From the NCBI RefSeq assembly GCF_039521745.1, contig NZ_BAAACT010000144.1: DNA of 64,000 bases; one strand, 5' to 3'. Within the stretch, counting starts at the first letter, position 1, and each line of letters opens with the position of its first letter. A program made the position numbers and the translations under genes. Positions 8,210-16,820 of this stretch are shown here, in pieces. The notes beneath the pieces were generated by a model. It had not been told where the DNA came from. It was given only the letters and a program-made list of their open reading frames with translations, and did not search any database. The stretch comes from Faecalicatena contorta. Its GTDB lineage: Bacteria > Bacillota > Clostridia > Lachnospirales > Lachnospiraceae.

Positions 8210-9143
8210 GAGAACCGCCTTCTTTCTCCAAAAATGCCGCCACTTCTGTCTCTTTAGGGATAGATACCTGCGCCCCCATGCGGGATACACAGATCCCCGC
8301 AGCCGCATGCGCAAAACGGATGGCGTCCTTCATACTGTCGCCCTTGCACAGGCGGATTGCCAGCGCCGCGCCGAATGTATCACCTGCAGCAGTAGAATCG
8401 ACTGCTTTTACTTTAAAGCACGGAATCAGTTCCGCTGATTTCCCGTCATAGAGTAAAGCCCCGCGGGATCCCAGTTTTAGAATCACATATTGGGGGCGCG
8501 CCTGATCATACAGCCATTTTGCTGCTTCAACGGCGCTTTCCTCCGTATCGGGACTTATCCCCGTCAGCGCCTCTGTCTCCGCCTCGTTGGGGGATAAGAT
8601 ATACAGCCCCTGCAGCCGCTCCAGAGGGATACTCATCGCAGGCCCCGCATCCAGGAACACGGGAATGTCCCGCTCCTTTGCCAGTTCATATGTACGGTAT
8701 ACGGTCTCCAGAGGCATCTCCAGCTGCATAATTACCATATCGAACTTTTCCGCCTCTAAAGCCGCCTTAACATCTTCCGCGCATATGCTGCCATTCGCTC
8801 CCAGCGCTACATAAGAAACATAGCGGCCGTCAGAATTCAGCAGCATCAGCGCAAGTCCCGTCTGCTTCTCTTTGTCAGTTACAATATACTCCGTATGGAC
8901 TCCGGCTTTTTTCAGCTCGTTTTTCAGGGACTCCCCGTTTGTATCTTCGCCGAGCCGTCCCACCATCGTAACATCCGCTCCCTGAAGAGCTGCTGCGATG
9001 GCCTGGTTGGAACCCTTTCCGCCTGTAGCATATCCATAATTACCACACATAATGGACTCCCCGAATCCCGGTATGGAATTTGCCCCCTCCACGAAAAGAT
9101 CCATATTCATGCTGCCCACAACTAATATTTTCGGTTTCTCCAT
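8190..9143 (-). CDS. rbsK: Ribokinase-like PfkB sugar kinase
   Basis: This 317-residue PfkB kinase phosphorylates ribose or a related sugar at O5/O6 after import. The ribokinase signature GGKGSNQAIAA is at residues 41-51. The ATP/anion-hole motif DSTAAGDTF, with the base Asp255, is at 249-257. The N-terminal NMDLFVE and the substrate region match ribokinase better than fructokinase. It lies between the two rbsC genes and the SIS gene in one operon, as expected for a periplasmic-binding-protein-dependent pentose system. Ribose is the default substrate. An allose- or allulose-type sugar is possible, given the alsE-like gene under a similar operator. Confidence 0.88.
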   Translation of the reverse strand: MEKPKILVVGSMNMDLFVEGANSIPGFGESIMCGNYGYATGGKGSNQAIAAALQGADVTMVGRLGEDTNGESLKNELKKAGVHTEYIVTDKEKQTGLALMLLNSDGRYVSYVALGANGSICAEDVKAALEAEKFDMVIMQLEMPLETVYRTYELAKERDIPVFLDAGPAMSIPLERLQGLYILSPNEAETEALTGISPDTEESAVEAAKWLYDQARPQYVILKLGSRGALLYDGKSAELIPCFKVKAVDSTAAGDTFGAALAIRLCKGDSMKDAIRFAHAAAGICVSRMGAQVSIPKETEVAAFLEKEGGSHGKETV

Positions 9144-9183
9144 AACATCCTCCTGACCGATTCACTTTATTTTCAATCCTTAA

Positions 9184-9241
9184 CTGATAACTGCGGGGCC
9201 TCACTGCAAAATACATTTGAGGCACCCGCAGAATTTATCAG
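9184..9241 (-). other. Stem-loop between rbsC and rbsK
   Basis: An outer CTGATAA/TTATCAG stem encloses CTGCGGG-type arms (9191-9203 with 9218-9231). There is no T tract on the minus strand. It overlaps the rbsC stop and probably tunes mRNA stability or expression of the genes that follow rather than ending transcription. Confidence 0.55.
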
Positions 9242-10200
9242 CTGATTTTACTCAGTTTCTGAGTTCTTCTCCTGTCAAGGACGAAATTAATAATCAGAAC
9301 ACCAATCAGAGCTATGCCCCAGATTAAATCTCTGTAGTAATTGCTGATGCTTGGGAACATATTCAAATAGGAGGACATCATCTGCAGTATGACTACCGCT
9401 ATGGCGATTCCCGGAATCGTTCCAAATCCGCCGTTAGGATTCACGCCTCCCAGCACTGCGATCAGAATACACTGCATCGTATAACTGCTTCCGAAGTCTG
9501 CTTTTGCAGAATTGATTCTTGCAAGGCTGAGAAGACCTGCCACTGCGGATACCAGCCCAGAAAGCATATAGGTGCGGATCAATACGGCATTGCAGTGGAT
9601 ACCTGCAAATTTGGCCGCTTTTTCATTGGTTCCCACAAGGTATACCCTTGTTCCGAATTTTGTCTTGCTCATAATAAAGGTCATCACCGCAATCAGAATC
9701 AGGAATACTACAAAGGAGAGCGGTATATAACCAAACAGCGCTGTCGTGGCAAAGCCGGTAAATGCTTCCGGAATTCCGCTTACCGTACTGCCGCCGGAGG
9801 ATATGATCGCAATTCCCATGAACAGCTGGTAGGTTCCCAGCGTAGCCAGCATCGCAGGGATCTTCAGGTAAGATACAAGGAATCCATTGAATGCGCCGCA
9901 GATCATACCCACAATCAGAGCAACAAGGATTGCAACTGCAATACTTCCGTTCTCCTGCATCATCAGACCTGCGAGGATACCGCAGAGATTTGCGATATAT
10001 ACGGTAGACAAATCGATTCCGCCGGAAATCATACAGATCCCTACACCGATTGCCATCAGTCCATACTCGGAAAGCTGTTTTGCCATGGTCTGGAAGTTCC
10101 CGATCTTGATAAACTCACTTGGCTTTGTAACACAGGCTATCACGATGAAAGCAACAAGTATTATTAATAAACGTTTGATGTTACTGTCCATTTTTTTCAT
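9238..10200 (-). CDS. rbsC: Ribose-type ABC transporter permease (second RbsC)
   Basis: The 320-residue permease has about eight to ten hydrophobic helices of the BPD_transp_2 family, which forms the membrane channel of ribose, xylose and autoinducer-2 type importers. GGIDLSTVYIANLCGILAG near residue 60 and AVLGGVNPNGGFGTIPG near 255 are the family's conserved segments. The start follows AAGGAGG by 9 bases and is 1 base past the end of the upstream permease gene. The two permeases differ clearly in sequence, so a heterodimeric channel is likely, as in LsrC/LsrD, instead of the single RbsC of classical ribose systems. Confidence 0.88.
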   Translation of the reverse strand: MKKMDSNIKRLLIILVAFIVIACVTKPSEFIKIGNFQTMAKQLSEYGLMAIGVGICMISGGIDLSTVYIANLCGILAGLMMQENGSIAVAILVALIVGMICGAFNGFLVSYLKIPAMLATLGTYQLFMGIAIISSGGSTVSGIPEAFTGFATTALFGYIPLSFVVFLILIAVMTFIMSKTKFGTRVYLVGTNEKAAKFAGIHCNAVLIRTYMLSGLVSAVAGLLSLARINSAKADFGSSYTMQCILIAVLGGVNPNGGFGTIPGIAIAVVILQMMSSYLNMFPSISNYYRDLIWGIALIGVLIINFVLDRRRTQKLSKIS

Positions 10201-10201
10201 A

Positions 10202-11224
10202 TTATGCCGCCTCCTTCTTTAACCTGGTCTTTACCTTGGCGCCGGCATGGCTCTGAATCGCAGAGATTGCCGTACCTATGATAATAATGGCTCCAATAAA
10301 TACCTTCTGCCAGTAAACAGAGATTCCAAGAAGAATCAGACTGTTTGATACCATCGTCAGAAGCAGTGTTCCGAGCAGGCATCCCTTCAGGGTTCCGATA
10401 CCGCCCGTCATTCTCGTGCCGCCCAGGATGATGGCCGCAATAACGATCATCTCACCGCCCGCATACTCAGTAGGCAGATATCTCATGGACATGACTGCAT
10501 AACAGAGTCCTGCCACTGCAGCAATACCGCCGTTTACTACAAAGATTCCGAAACGGATTCCCTTCACGTTAAATCCGGCTCTCTCTGCGGATACTTCATC
10601 ACCGCCGATCGCATACACACCGCGGCCCACAACTGTTTTATTCAGAATCAGGTAGGCAATGATGTAAATAACAATCATAATGACAAATGTCATCGGCAGT
10701 GTAGAACCCAGCCCGCTTTTTGCATTCTTAACTGTTAATAATGACGCTTTTCCAAATGCTGCAAGATTCGCCGGAAGGTCCATTCTCTCTGCCTCGAAAG
10801 CCCCCAGCAGGATTCCACTGAAAATGGAGCTGGTACCCAGTGTTACGATCAGACTTGGAAATTTATACTTTACAATTATGATTCCGTTGAGCGCTCCCAT
10901 GATACATCCAAATACAATGCCGATAATAAATGTAATGATCCACGGTGCTCCATCCAGCCCCAGACTGTTCGTTACGGTCAGAGCCAGGTAACTGCTCAAC
11001 GCCGCAATCAGCGGAAAGGATACATCCGGACCAGTGCTGACAAAAGCCAGCAGTGCACAGATTGCGTAGATAGAAGGAACTATCATGGAACGGAGCAGGT
11101 CTACAATATTATTGTTAGCGAAAAACAATCCGGATCTCGCCTGTATTACAAGTGACAGAACTACAATGATTAAAAACACATAAAATTCTGTCTGCTTAAT
11201 CAACCTCTTGAAAAATTTATTCAT
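10202..11224 (-). CDS. rbsC: Ribose-type ABC transporter permease (first RbsC)
   Basis: The protein is 340 residues from the ATG at 11224, which has GGGGTG about 8 bases upstream; a GTG two codons earlier is also in frame. It is a BPD_transp_2 permease with STGPDVSFPLIAALSSYLA near residue 64 and ILGGTRMTGGIGTLKG near 290 as conserved channel segments. It also has multiple hydrophobic helices and a basic C-terminus. It follows rbsA by 18 bases. With the second permease it should form the membrane part of a pentose or related sugar importer. The sugar cannot be told from the permease. Confidence 0.88.
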   Translation of the reverse strand: MNKFFKRLIKQTEFYVFLIIVVLSLVIQARSGLFFANNNIVDLLRSMIVPSIYAICALLAFVSTGPDVSFPLIAALSSYLALTVTNSLGLDGAPWIITFIIGIVFGCIMGALNGIIIVKYKFPSLIVTLGTSSIFSGILLGAFEAERMDLPANLAAFGKASLLTVKNAKSGLGSTLPMTFVIMIVIYIIAYLILNKTVVGRGVYAIGGDEVSAERAGFNVKGIRFGIFVVNGGIAAVAGLCYAVMSMRYLPTEYAGGEMIVIAAIILGGTRMTGGIGTLKGCLLGTLLLTMVSNSLILLGISVYWQKVFIGAIIIIGTAISAIQSHAGAKVKTRLKKEAA

Positions 11225-11242
11225 TTGCACTTCACCCCTTCC

Positions 11243-12736
11243 CTAGACCGTAGCCTGTGCAAGCGTGCCCGCATTCAGGTCGTCAGCCGACAGATTGCCT
11301 GTCACATGTCCCGCCTGCATGACCAGCGCCCTGTCACAGGTTGCAATTACTTCTGACGCGTCATCGGATACAACGATAATTGCCATACCGCTCGCAGCCA
11401 GTTCTCTCAGCAGTTTATGGATATCATATTTGGCGCCGATATCCACGCCTACTGTAGGTCCATTCAGAATTAATACTTTCGGGTGGTTCGCAAGCCATCT
11501 GCCGAGTACGACCTTCTGCTGGTTTCCTCCTGAGAGTGTCTGAACCGGGAATTCGTGATTTTTAGTGGCAACCCCGATATCCTTCACCCATTTCGCGGAT
11601 TCTTCCTCAACCTTTTTGCTGCTCAGAATGCCGGCTTTATTAGCCAGCTGGTCCATCTTGCTGACCGTGATATTCCGGATAATCGACTGGGGAAGGAAGA
11701 GCCCTTCTGTCAGACGGTCCTCAGGAACCAGGGCGATACCCAGTTTCTGGGCTGCTGATACACTCTTGATATGCACTTCTTTTCCATCCACCAGCAGCTG
11801 TCCGCCGGTTGGCTTGAGCATTCCAAATAATGCCAGAGACAGTTCCGTACGTCCGGATCCCAACTGCCCTGTGACGCCCAGGATCTCTCCCTGATGCAGT
11901 TCGAAGCTTACATTTTCAAATCCGGGAGCGGTAAGGTTTCTTGCTTCCATAACCACGTCGCCGTACTTGTTTTCATTTACTTCTTTTACAACCTGTGTAT
12001 CAAAATGGCGTCCCGTCATGTAGTAAGCAAACTTTTCCTCTGTCATTTCTTTGGTAGGACAGCTGATGACATTTTCGCCATTTCTGAGGATTGTAATGCT
12101 GTCGGAGATCTCAAACACTTCATCCAGCTTATGGGATACAAAGAGGATTGTAACCCCATTCTTTTTCAAGTCTGTAATAATCTCAAAGAGCCGGGTCACT
12201 TCCTTCTTAGTCAGAGCGGTTGTGGGCTCATCCATGATAATCAGTTTTGCATTATCGAGCAGTGCTCTTGAGATTGCAATCAGCTGTTTATCGGCAACCG
12301 GAAGCGTCTCAACCAGCGCGTCCAGATCCACATCAAAATTAATTTTTTGGACTGCTTCTTCAGCAATCCTGCGGAACTCCTTTTTGTTGACCAGCTTCTT
12401 CTTATTTGCCAGTACCTGGTTAAATGCCAGATTTTCAATTACTGTCAGATTCGGGAAGATTGAAAAATCCTGGTAGATAACCTGGATTCCGGCCTTGATA
12501 GCCTCTGCAGGTGTCATGATCGGAAAGCCCTTTCCATCCACTTCTATAGAACCTGCGTCCGGTTTGTAGAACCCGGAAATGACCTTGATAATGGTAGATT
12601 TTCCACATCCATTTTCACCTGCCAGACAATGCGTTTCCCCCCGCTTAATTGTCAGATCCACACCTTTGAGAGCATGGACACCGCCAAATGATTTCTTAAT
12701 TCCTTTTACACAAAGGATATTTTCACTTCCCATCAT
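11243..12736 (-). CDS. rbsA: Sugar ABC transporter ATPase with two cassettes (RbsA type)
   Basis: The protein is about 497 residues from the ATG pair at 12736/12733, behind AAGGTGAC; a longer frame would run back into the terminator region. It has two fused ATPase cassettes. The first has Walker A GENGCGKST near residue 41 and Walker B LIIMDEPTTAL. The second has a degenerate Walker A (GQLGSGRTELS) and signature LSGGNQQKVVLGRWL. This layout is typical of RbsA/MglA/LsrA, where only one site is fully active. It energises import through the two RbsC proteins. A terminator-like hairpin separates it from the binding-protein gene, so it is probably made in smaller amounts. Confidence 0.9.
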   Translation of the reverse strand: MMGSENILCVKGIKKSFGGVHALKGVDLTIKRGETHCLAGENGCGKSTIIKVISGFYKPDAGSIEVDGKGFPIMTPAEAIKAGIQVIYQDFSIFPNLTVIENLAFNQVLANKKKLVNKKEFRRIAEEAVQKINFDVDLDALVETLPVADKQLIAISRALLDNAKLIIMDEPTTALTKKEVTRLFEIITDLKKNGVTILFVSHKLDEVFEISDSITILRNGENVISCPTKEMTEEKFAYYMTGRHFDTQVVKEVNENKYGDVVMEARNLTAPGFENVSFELHQGEILGVTGQLGSGRTELSLALFGMLKPTGGQLLVDGKEVHIKSVSAAQKLGIALVPEDRLTEGLFLPQSIIRNITVSKMDQLANKAGILSSKKVEEESAKWVKDIGVATKNHEFPVQTLSGGNQQKVVLGRWLANHPKVLILNGPTVGVDIGAKYDIHKLLRELAASGMAIIVVSDDASEVIATCDRALVMQAGHVTGNLSADDLNAGTLAQATV

Positions 12737-12759
12737 GTCACCTTGCCTTTCTGTCCTCA

Positions 12760-12806
12760 CTGGGGTAACGTAAATAATCCACCACTTTTCACTTACGTTA
12801 CCCCAG
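12760..12806. repeat. 14-bp perfect inverted repeat in the rbsA leader
   Basis: CTGGGGTAACGTAA (12760-12773) pairs with TTACGTTACCCCAG (12793-12806) across a 19-base loop. It lies between the rbsB terminator and the rbsA start and could be an mRNA structure that controls read-through or stability. Confidence 0.6.
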
Positions 12807-12811
12807 TCTGG

Positions 12812-12849
12812 AAAAAAACCGCACATCCCACACGGATGTAAGATGTGCG
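12812..12849 (-). terminator. Internal terminator between rbsB and rbsA
   Basis: On the minus strand CGCACATC ... GATGTGCG is followed by G and seven T. It lies after the binding-protein gene. Partial termination here would give more binding protein than membrane components, a usual arrangement in such operons. Confidence 0.75.
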
Positions 12850-12921
12850 ATTATTACTGTTTTTCCAAAACTCACTTACCTTCAGCTGCCGTCCGGCAAG
12901 TCTGATTTCCATTGATAAAAT

Positions 12922-14037
12922 TTAGAAATCGTAGTCGTTAATGTTGTCTTTTGTAATTGTAAGGTCAGCCTGTCCGATGAGGCATCTGTTGTCGCCTTCA
13001 ACCAAAGTGATCTTGTTGTATCCGTCGATTCCAAGGTCGCTTCCGTCTCCTACTTCCTCGCCTGCAAGAATCATAGAAGCAACTTTACACATAACGTAAC
13101 CAGAGTCTTTTGGATCCCACAGTTTGATTGTGGAGATTGTGCCTGATTCTACGTATGGCTTAAATTCGTTTGGTGTACCTACGCCAACAACCTTAACGTC
13201 CAGTCCGAGTTCCTCTACAGCCTTAGCGATACCTGGGCAGTCTGTAGATGCAACACCTGTGAAGCCTTTCAGATCCGGATTCGCTTTCAGGATTTCTTTT
13301 GCTCTTTCATAGGATGTATCAATGGATTCTTCTGATTCTGCTGATGGGATTGCGCCGTCATTGATCAGTTCCATGTCCGGATATGCTTCCTGCTGGCGTT
13401 TGTACTGCGCATTTGCATATTCCATATGAGTTGTAGATGTTGTGTAAGCAACCATCATAGCATATTTGCCTTTTTCACCCATGTCTTTTGCAAGAGCATC
13501 CATGATTGCTGCACCGAAATCATCAGCTGTAAATGCTTCGGTATCGAATAATGTATTCTTCTGGTTGGAAGCTTCGTGTGTGATAACTACAATGCCCTGC
13601 TCCATAGCGTTCTTCAGGGATGCTTCAATTGCGCCCGGGTCGATCGGCACTACGCAAAGTGCGTCAACGCCCTGGTTGATCAAATCGTCAATAACCTGTA
13701 CCTGAGAAGCTGCATCTGCGTTAGCCGGTCCTTTCTGGATTACGTTGATTCCGGTCTCTTCACCAAATTCGTTAACACCGATTTCCATCCGTTTGAACCA
13801 GTTTGCTGTGTTATCCTTTGTTACAACTGCGATTGTCCATTCAGACTTGTCTTTGTCAGACTTGTAATTTGCAATATCAAACAAATCAGTACTGCTTCCT
13901 TTGTCTTCCGTTGTGGTCTCTTTCGTTTCCTTCTTTGTGTCTGAGGACGTGGTGGTTTTTTCGCTGCTGCATGCCACCATTGAGAGTGTCATTGCTGCCG
14001 CTGCCATGATTGCGACAAATTTCTTGAGATTTTTCAT
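12922..14037 (-). CDS. rbsB: Sugar-binding lipoprotein of the ribose-type importer
   Basis: The protein is 371 residues from ATG 14037, which follows AAGGAGG. It has a lipoprotein signal with lipobox MVAC, the lipidated Cys being about residue 23, then a Ser/Thr/Lys-rich linker. The periplasmic-binding-protein-4 fold follows: WTIAVVTKDNTANWFKRM, QVIDDLINQGVDALCVVPIDPGA, then GFTGVASTDCPGIAKAVEE. It is held outside the membrane and delivers the sugar to the permeases. It is somewhat longer than E. coli RbsB. The ligand could be ribose, an allose-like hexose or an autoinducer-like sugar; the binding pocket does not let me choose. Confidence 0.88.
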   Translation of the reverse strand: MKNLKKFVAIMAAAAMTLSMVACSSEKTTTSSDTKKETKETTTEDKGSSTDLFDIANYKSDKDKSEWTIAVVTKDNTANWFKRMEIGVNEFGEETGINVIQKGPANADAASQVQVIDDLINQGVDALCVVPIDPGAIEASLKNAMEQGIVVITHEASNQKNTLFDTEAFTADDFGAAIMDALAKDMGEKGKYAMMVAYTTSTTHMEYANAQYKRQQEAYPDMELINDGAIPSAESEESIDTSYERAKEILKANPDLKGFTGVASTDCPGIAKAVEELGLDVKVVGVGTPNEFKPYVESGTISTIKLWDPKDSGYVMCKVASMILAGEEVGDGSDLGIDGYNKITLVEGDNRCLIGQADLTITKDNINDYDF

Positions 14038-14122
14038 AACATTTTTCCTCCTTTTTTGAAAAAATTTATGTGATCGCTCCATGCTTTCGCATGGCCCATT
14101 ACGGGCATTGTTGCTGCAGACA

Positions 14123-14686
14123 TTATTCTACATTCCGGTGTCTGCTGACCATCTCTTCTTTGCTGATTCCCATCTCTTCTCTCAACATCATAACCAGCAC
14201 ATCGTAGAGAATAAAGAGTGCCTGCTCAAAGAGATTTCCCATCAGCTGCTCTGTAGGAACAAAATCCCCGGTGGCTTTATAAGCCGCTGCCGGTACATTT
14301 ACTGTCAGGTCTGCTATGGATAAGAGATAACCTTCATTTGACGGCGTTATCAGCGCCAGCTCGGCGCCGTTGTCTTTCGCCATCTTTGCTATATAATTCT
14401 CATGACCCACATTCGCGGAGCCGCATGCACAAATCATCAGGTCTCCCTCTCCGATGGACGGTGTGGTGTCATCCCAGATCCAGTAAGACTGCTTGCCAAG
14501 ATGCATCAGCCTCATGGCAAAGGACCGGGTAGACAGCCCTTCCCTTCCTGCTGCCAGCAGGAATATCCTGTCTGTTTTCTTTATGAGTTCCAGAAGATCT
14601 CTTACATTGGAATCATCCATTCTGTCAAATACTTCTGTCAGTTCTTTCATCGCCATAGCCGATAATTCTTTAAATCTGTCTTCCAT
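14123..14686 (-). CDS. PHI-like SIS-domain protein (third copy)
   Basis: The protein is 187 residues from ATG 14686 with GGAGG 5 bases upstream. An in-frame ATG at 14704 overlaps the lacI stop as ATGA, but its ribosome site is poorer. The SIS motifs are LAAGREGLSTRSF near residue 44 and CACGSANVGHE near 90, and the ending RHRNVE resembles other PHI proteins. The usual SGSGET loop is changed to CGSANVG, so its phosphate site is altered and its substrate may differ. It lies between the operon regulator and the sugar-binding protein. A sugar-phosphate isomerase or sensor role is inferred. Confidence 0.78.
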   Translation of the reverse strand: MEDRFKELSAMAMKELTEVFDRMDDSNVRDLLELIKKTDRIFLLAAGREGLSTRSFAMRLMHLGKQSYWIWDDTTPSIGEGDLMICACGSANVGHENYIAKMAKDNGAELALITPSNEGYLLSIADLTVNVPAAAYKATGDFVPTEQLMGNLFEQALFILYDVLVMMLREEMGISKEEMVSRHRNVE

Positions 14687-14700
14687 ATAAACCTCCATTC

Positions 14701-15717
14701 TCATAATTCCTGAATCCTTAAGACCGGTGTCAGTATGATCTGCTTCAACGGCCTTTCGGGATATGCGATCCTGTCATTCAGCAGCCGTATTGCCTGGCGT
14801 CCCATCTGGTTGGCATCCCGCTCAATATAGTTGAACTTGTTGTGAATCACATCGAATGCCTCAATTCTGTCCAGCCCGATACAGGCAATATCTCTTGACA
14901 AACGCTCGTCCCTCTCGTAGAGTGCTTTCAAAAAGCCGAGGCTGGTTCTGTTGTTACAGGTTAAAACTGCCGTGGGGCGGTCCTCCATAGAAAGAAGCTT
15001 TTTGGAAAGCTTATATGCTTTCGTCATCCGGTAATCCCCTTCAAATATGTACCGCCTCTCAAGAGGAATACCTGCATCATGGATGGCTCTTTCATAACCT
15101 TTGTAGCGAACCCTGGCCAATACTCTGTCCATCGTCGCATTCAGAAGGCCGATCTTCGTGTGCCCTGCCCTGATCAAAGCCATCGTGGCCTCATACAGGC
15201 CCTTCTCATCATCAAAAAAAACTCCGTCATACTCCTCCAGACTATCTGTCTGTCGGTCCATAATCACGATTGGGGCGTTCAGATCTTTCAAATGCTTGTT
15301 GATCTCCCTCTGCTGTTCCTTGGTTGTATAATCAACCGCCGGTGTGTAAAGCAGCCCTCTCACTCTGTGCTCCTTCAGCATCAGCAGCGCTTTCTTGTCC
15401 TTGTCCGCGCTGTCATCTGAGTTGCAGCAGATTAAAGTATAATTATACTTGTCTGCGATCTCCGTAATCCCCCTGAGCATCTCCCCGAAAAAAGGGTTAT
15501 CAACCTCCGGTACTATCACACCGATCGTATTCGAGCTCTGCCTCGACAGGTTCCGGGCCGTAGCCGAAGGAGAAAAATGGCGCTTCTCCATAATCTCCAG
15601 AACCCGTTCCTTCGTTTCCGTCTTAACGGAAGCTGATTCATTCAACACCCGCGACACTGTCGCCTTCGAAACGCCCGCCTCTTTTGCAATGTCATTGATC
15701 GTAAATTCTTTAGGCAT
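14701..15717 (-). CDS. LacI-family regulator heading the sugar ABC/hxl operon
   Basis: This 338-residue repressor has an N-terminal helix-turn-helix (TINDIAKEAGVSKATVSRVL, residues 6-25), the hinge helix (SATARNLSRQ) and a sugar- or effector-binding core (IGVIVPEVDNPFFGEMLRGI). It is the first gene of the operon and has a TGTAACCGGTTTCA operator 25 bases upstream of its start, so autoregulation is likely. It is similar in layout to the second LacI at 17.6 kb (shared DNPFFGEMLRG / DNMFFGEMLRG), so the two are paralogues that may read the same or related sites. The effector is probably the imported sugar or its phosphate. Confidence 0.88.
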   Translation of the reverse strand: MPKEFTINDIAKEAGVSKATVSRVLNESASVKTETKERVLEIMEKRHFSPSATARNLSRQSSNTIGVIVPEVDNPFFGEMLRGITEIADKYNYTLICCNSDDSADKDKKALLMLKEHRVRGLLYTPAVDYTTKEQQREINKHLKDLNAPIVIMDRQTDSLEEYDGVFFDDEKGLYEATMALIRAGHTKIGLLNATMDRVLARVRYKGYERAIHDAGIPLERRYIFEGDYRMTKAYKLSKKLLSMEDRPTAVLTCNNRTSLGFLKALYERDERLSRDIACIGLDRIEAFDVIHNKFNYIERDANQMGRQAIRLLNDRIAYPERPLKQIILTPVLRIQEL

Positions 15718-15741
15718 ATTTCATTTCCCCCGCTGAATGTT

Positions 15742-15755
15742 TGTAACCGGTTTCA
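15742..15755. promoter_or_regulatory. LacI-type operator before the ABC/hxl operon
   Basis: TGTAACCGGTTTCA is a near-perfect palindrome with the central CG step typical of LacI/GalR operators. It differs by one base from the perfect palindrome at 17419-17432 and lies directly upstream of the lacI gene. Confidence 0.75.
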
Positions 15756-16074
15756 GTAAAATCATTATTACACACAACCTCCCACTCGTCAACCCCTCAT
15801 CACATATCCCTCATACTTTCGTCGTTTTTAATGTTTTTAACATCGCATTTTTGTATATATTCCACAAAATTATCGACATATTTTTGCCTTCCCATTCTCC
15901 TTCATATTTCGACATCCTCCCCCATATTTTCCCAAAAAGAAAGCGGTTTCTGAAAAGTAAGTCGAAAAATGTCTTTTTTCTTTCCCCAATCCTCTCCCGT
16001 CACATCCAACTCCATCCGCCGCCCCCGTTCCGCGTTCCCTCCATTTGCGGCCATATCCCCGCCATGATGCACCA
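15756..16074. other. Intergenic region upstream of lacI, no gene seen
   Basis: This stretch between the operator and the large inverted repeat holds no credible coding sequence. Apparent frames crossing it have no ribosome site and overlap the alsE 3' end. It presumably carries the promoter of the long minus-strand operon near its left end. Confidence 0.5.
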
Positions 16075-16137
16075 GCCGCTTGAACCGAATACAGGGCTGG
16101 CTTAAAACGGGACAGGACTGTATTCGGTTCAAGCGGC
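16075..16137. repeat. 20-bp perfect inverted repeat downstream of alsE
   Basis: Arms 16075-16094 and 16118-16137 are exact complements (GCCGCTTGAACCGAATACAG) around a 23-base loop. It begins 14 bases past the alsE stop. No T tract follows on either strand, so it is an extended hairpin that may stop transcription inefficiently, protect the mRNA, or be a small repeat element. Confidence 0.7.
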
Positions 16138-16151
16138 GTCCCTTATGCGCT

Positions 16152-16820
16152 TCAACTGACCGCAATAACCCGCCGCATAAGCTGAATCCCCTCCCGCATT
16201 CCATCAATCCCATTCATGAAGCTGGAAGATCCGGCCACAAAGATATCCGCATGTTTTTTCGACATTTCCCCGGCCAGCTCATAACTCACGTTTCCATCAA
16301 CCTCAATCTCTATATGCTGATATCCCCGCTCGTCAAGATAGTTTCTGCAGTCTTCAATCTTCTGGATAGTCTGCGGAATCGCCTTTTGTCCGGCAAAACC
16401 CGGATTTACGGTCATAACAAGAAGACCGTCCATGTCATCCAGGACGTACTGAAGTTCCTCCACTCTGGTAGAGGGATTAATCGCAACCATTGGTTTTGCG
16501 CCCGTAGCCCTGATGGCCTGAAGCGCCTTCTGCAGATGCTGCGTGCTCTCAGCGTGGACGGAGACATACTCTCCCTCCTGGAAATCAAACCACGTAATCT
16601 TCCTTTCCGGATTGTTTATCATAAGATGTACATCCAGCGGTATATCGGTTGTCTTTCGAAGCTGCCGTACATAATCCGTCCCCAGCGTATAATTGGGCAC
16701 ATATTCACCATCCATAATATCAATATGGAGATATTCTATTTTTTCTTCTTCAAATATTTTCAAATAATCATTCAGTTTGTCAATTTCCACACACATCATG
16801 GATGGTGATATCTTCTTCAT
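16152..16820 (-). CDS. alsE: Allulose-6-phosphate 3-epimerase-like (ribulose-phosphate epimerase family)
   Basis: This 222-residue TIM-barrel protein is of the ribulose-phosphate 3-epimerase family. The N-terminus (KKISPSMMC) and the block VMTVNPGFAGQKAIP followed by IEVDGN resemble D-allulose-6-phosphate 3-epimerase AlsE more than housekeeping Rpe. Metal and base residues are present: His/Asp in YLHIDIMDG, His in DVHLMI and Asp in EVDG. AlsE makes fructose 6-phosphate from allulose 6-phosphate. The gene overlaps the divergent rpiB by 4 bases (ATGA), like an allose pathway pair. Rpe activity on a pentulose phosphate cannot be excluded. Confidence 0.75.
   Translation of the reverse strand: MKKISPSMMCVEIDKLNDYLKIFEEEKIEYLHIDIMDGEYVPNYTLGTDYVRQLRKTTDIPLDVHLMINNPERKITWFDFQEGEYVSVHAESTQHLQKALQAIRATGAKPMVAINPSTRVEELQYVLDDMDGLLVMTVNPGFAGQKAIPQTIQKIEDCRNYLDERGYQHIEIEVDGNVSYELAGEMSKKHADIFVAGSSSFMNGIDGMREGIQLMRRVIAVS

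Noticed and set aside
15902..16213. 103-residue minus-strand frame across the inverted repeat
   Set aside because: It overlaps the alsE 3' end and the palindrome, has no ribosome site and reads like low-complexity Gly/Arg sequence.
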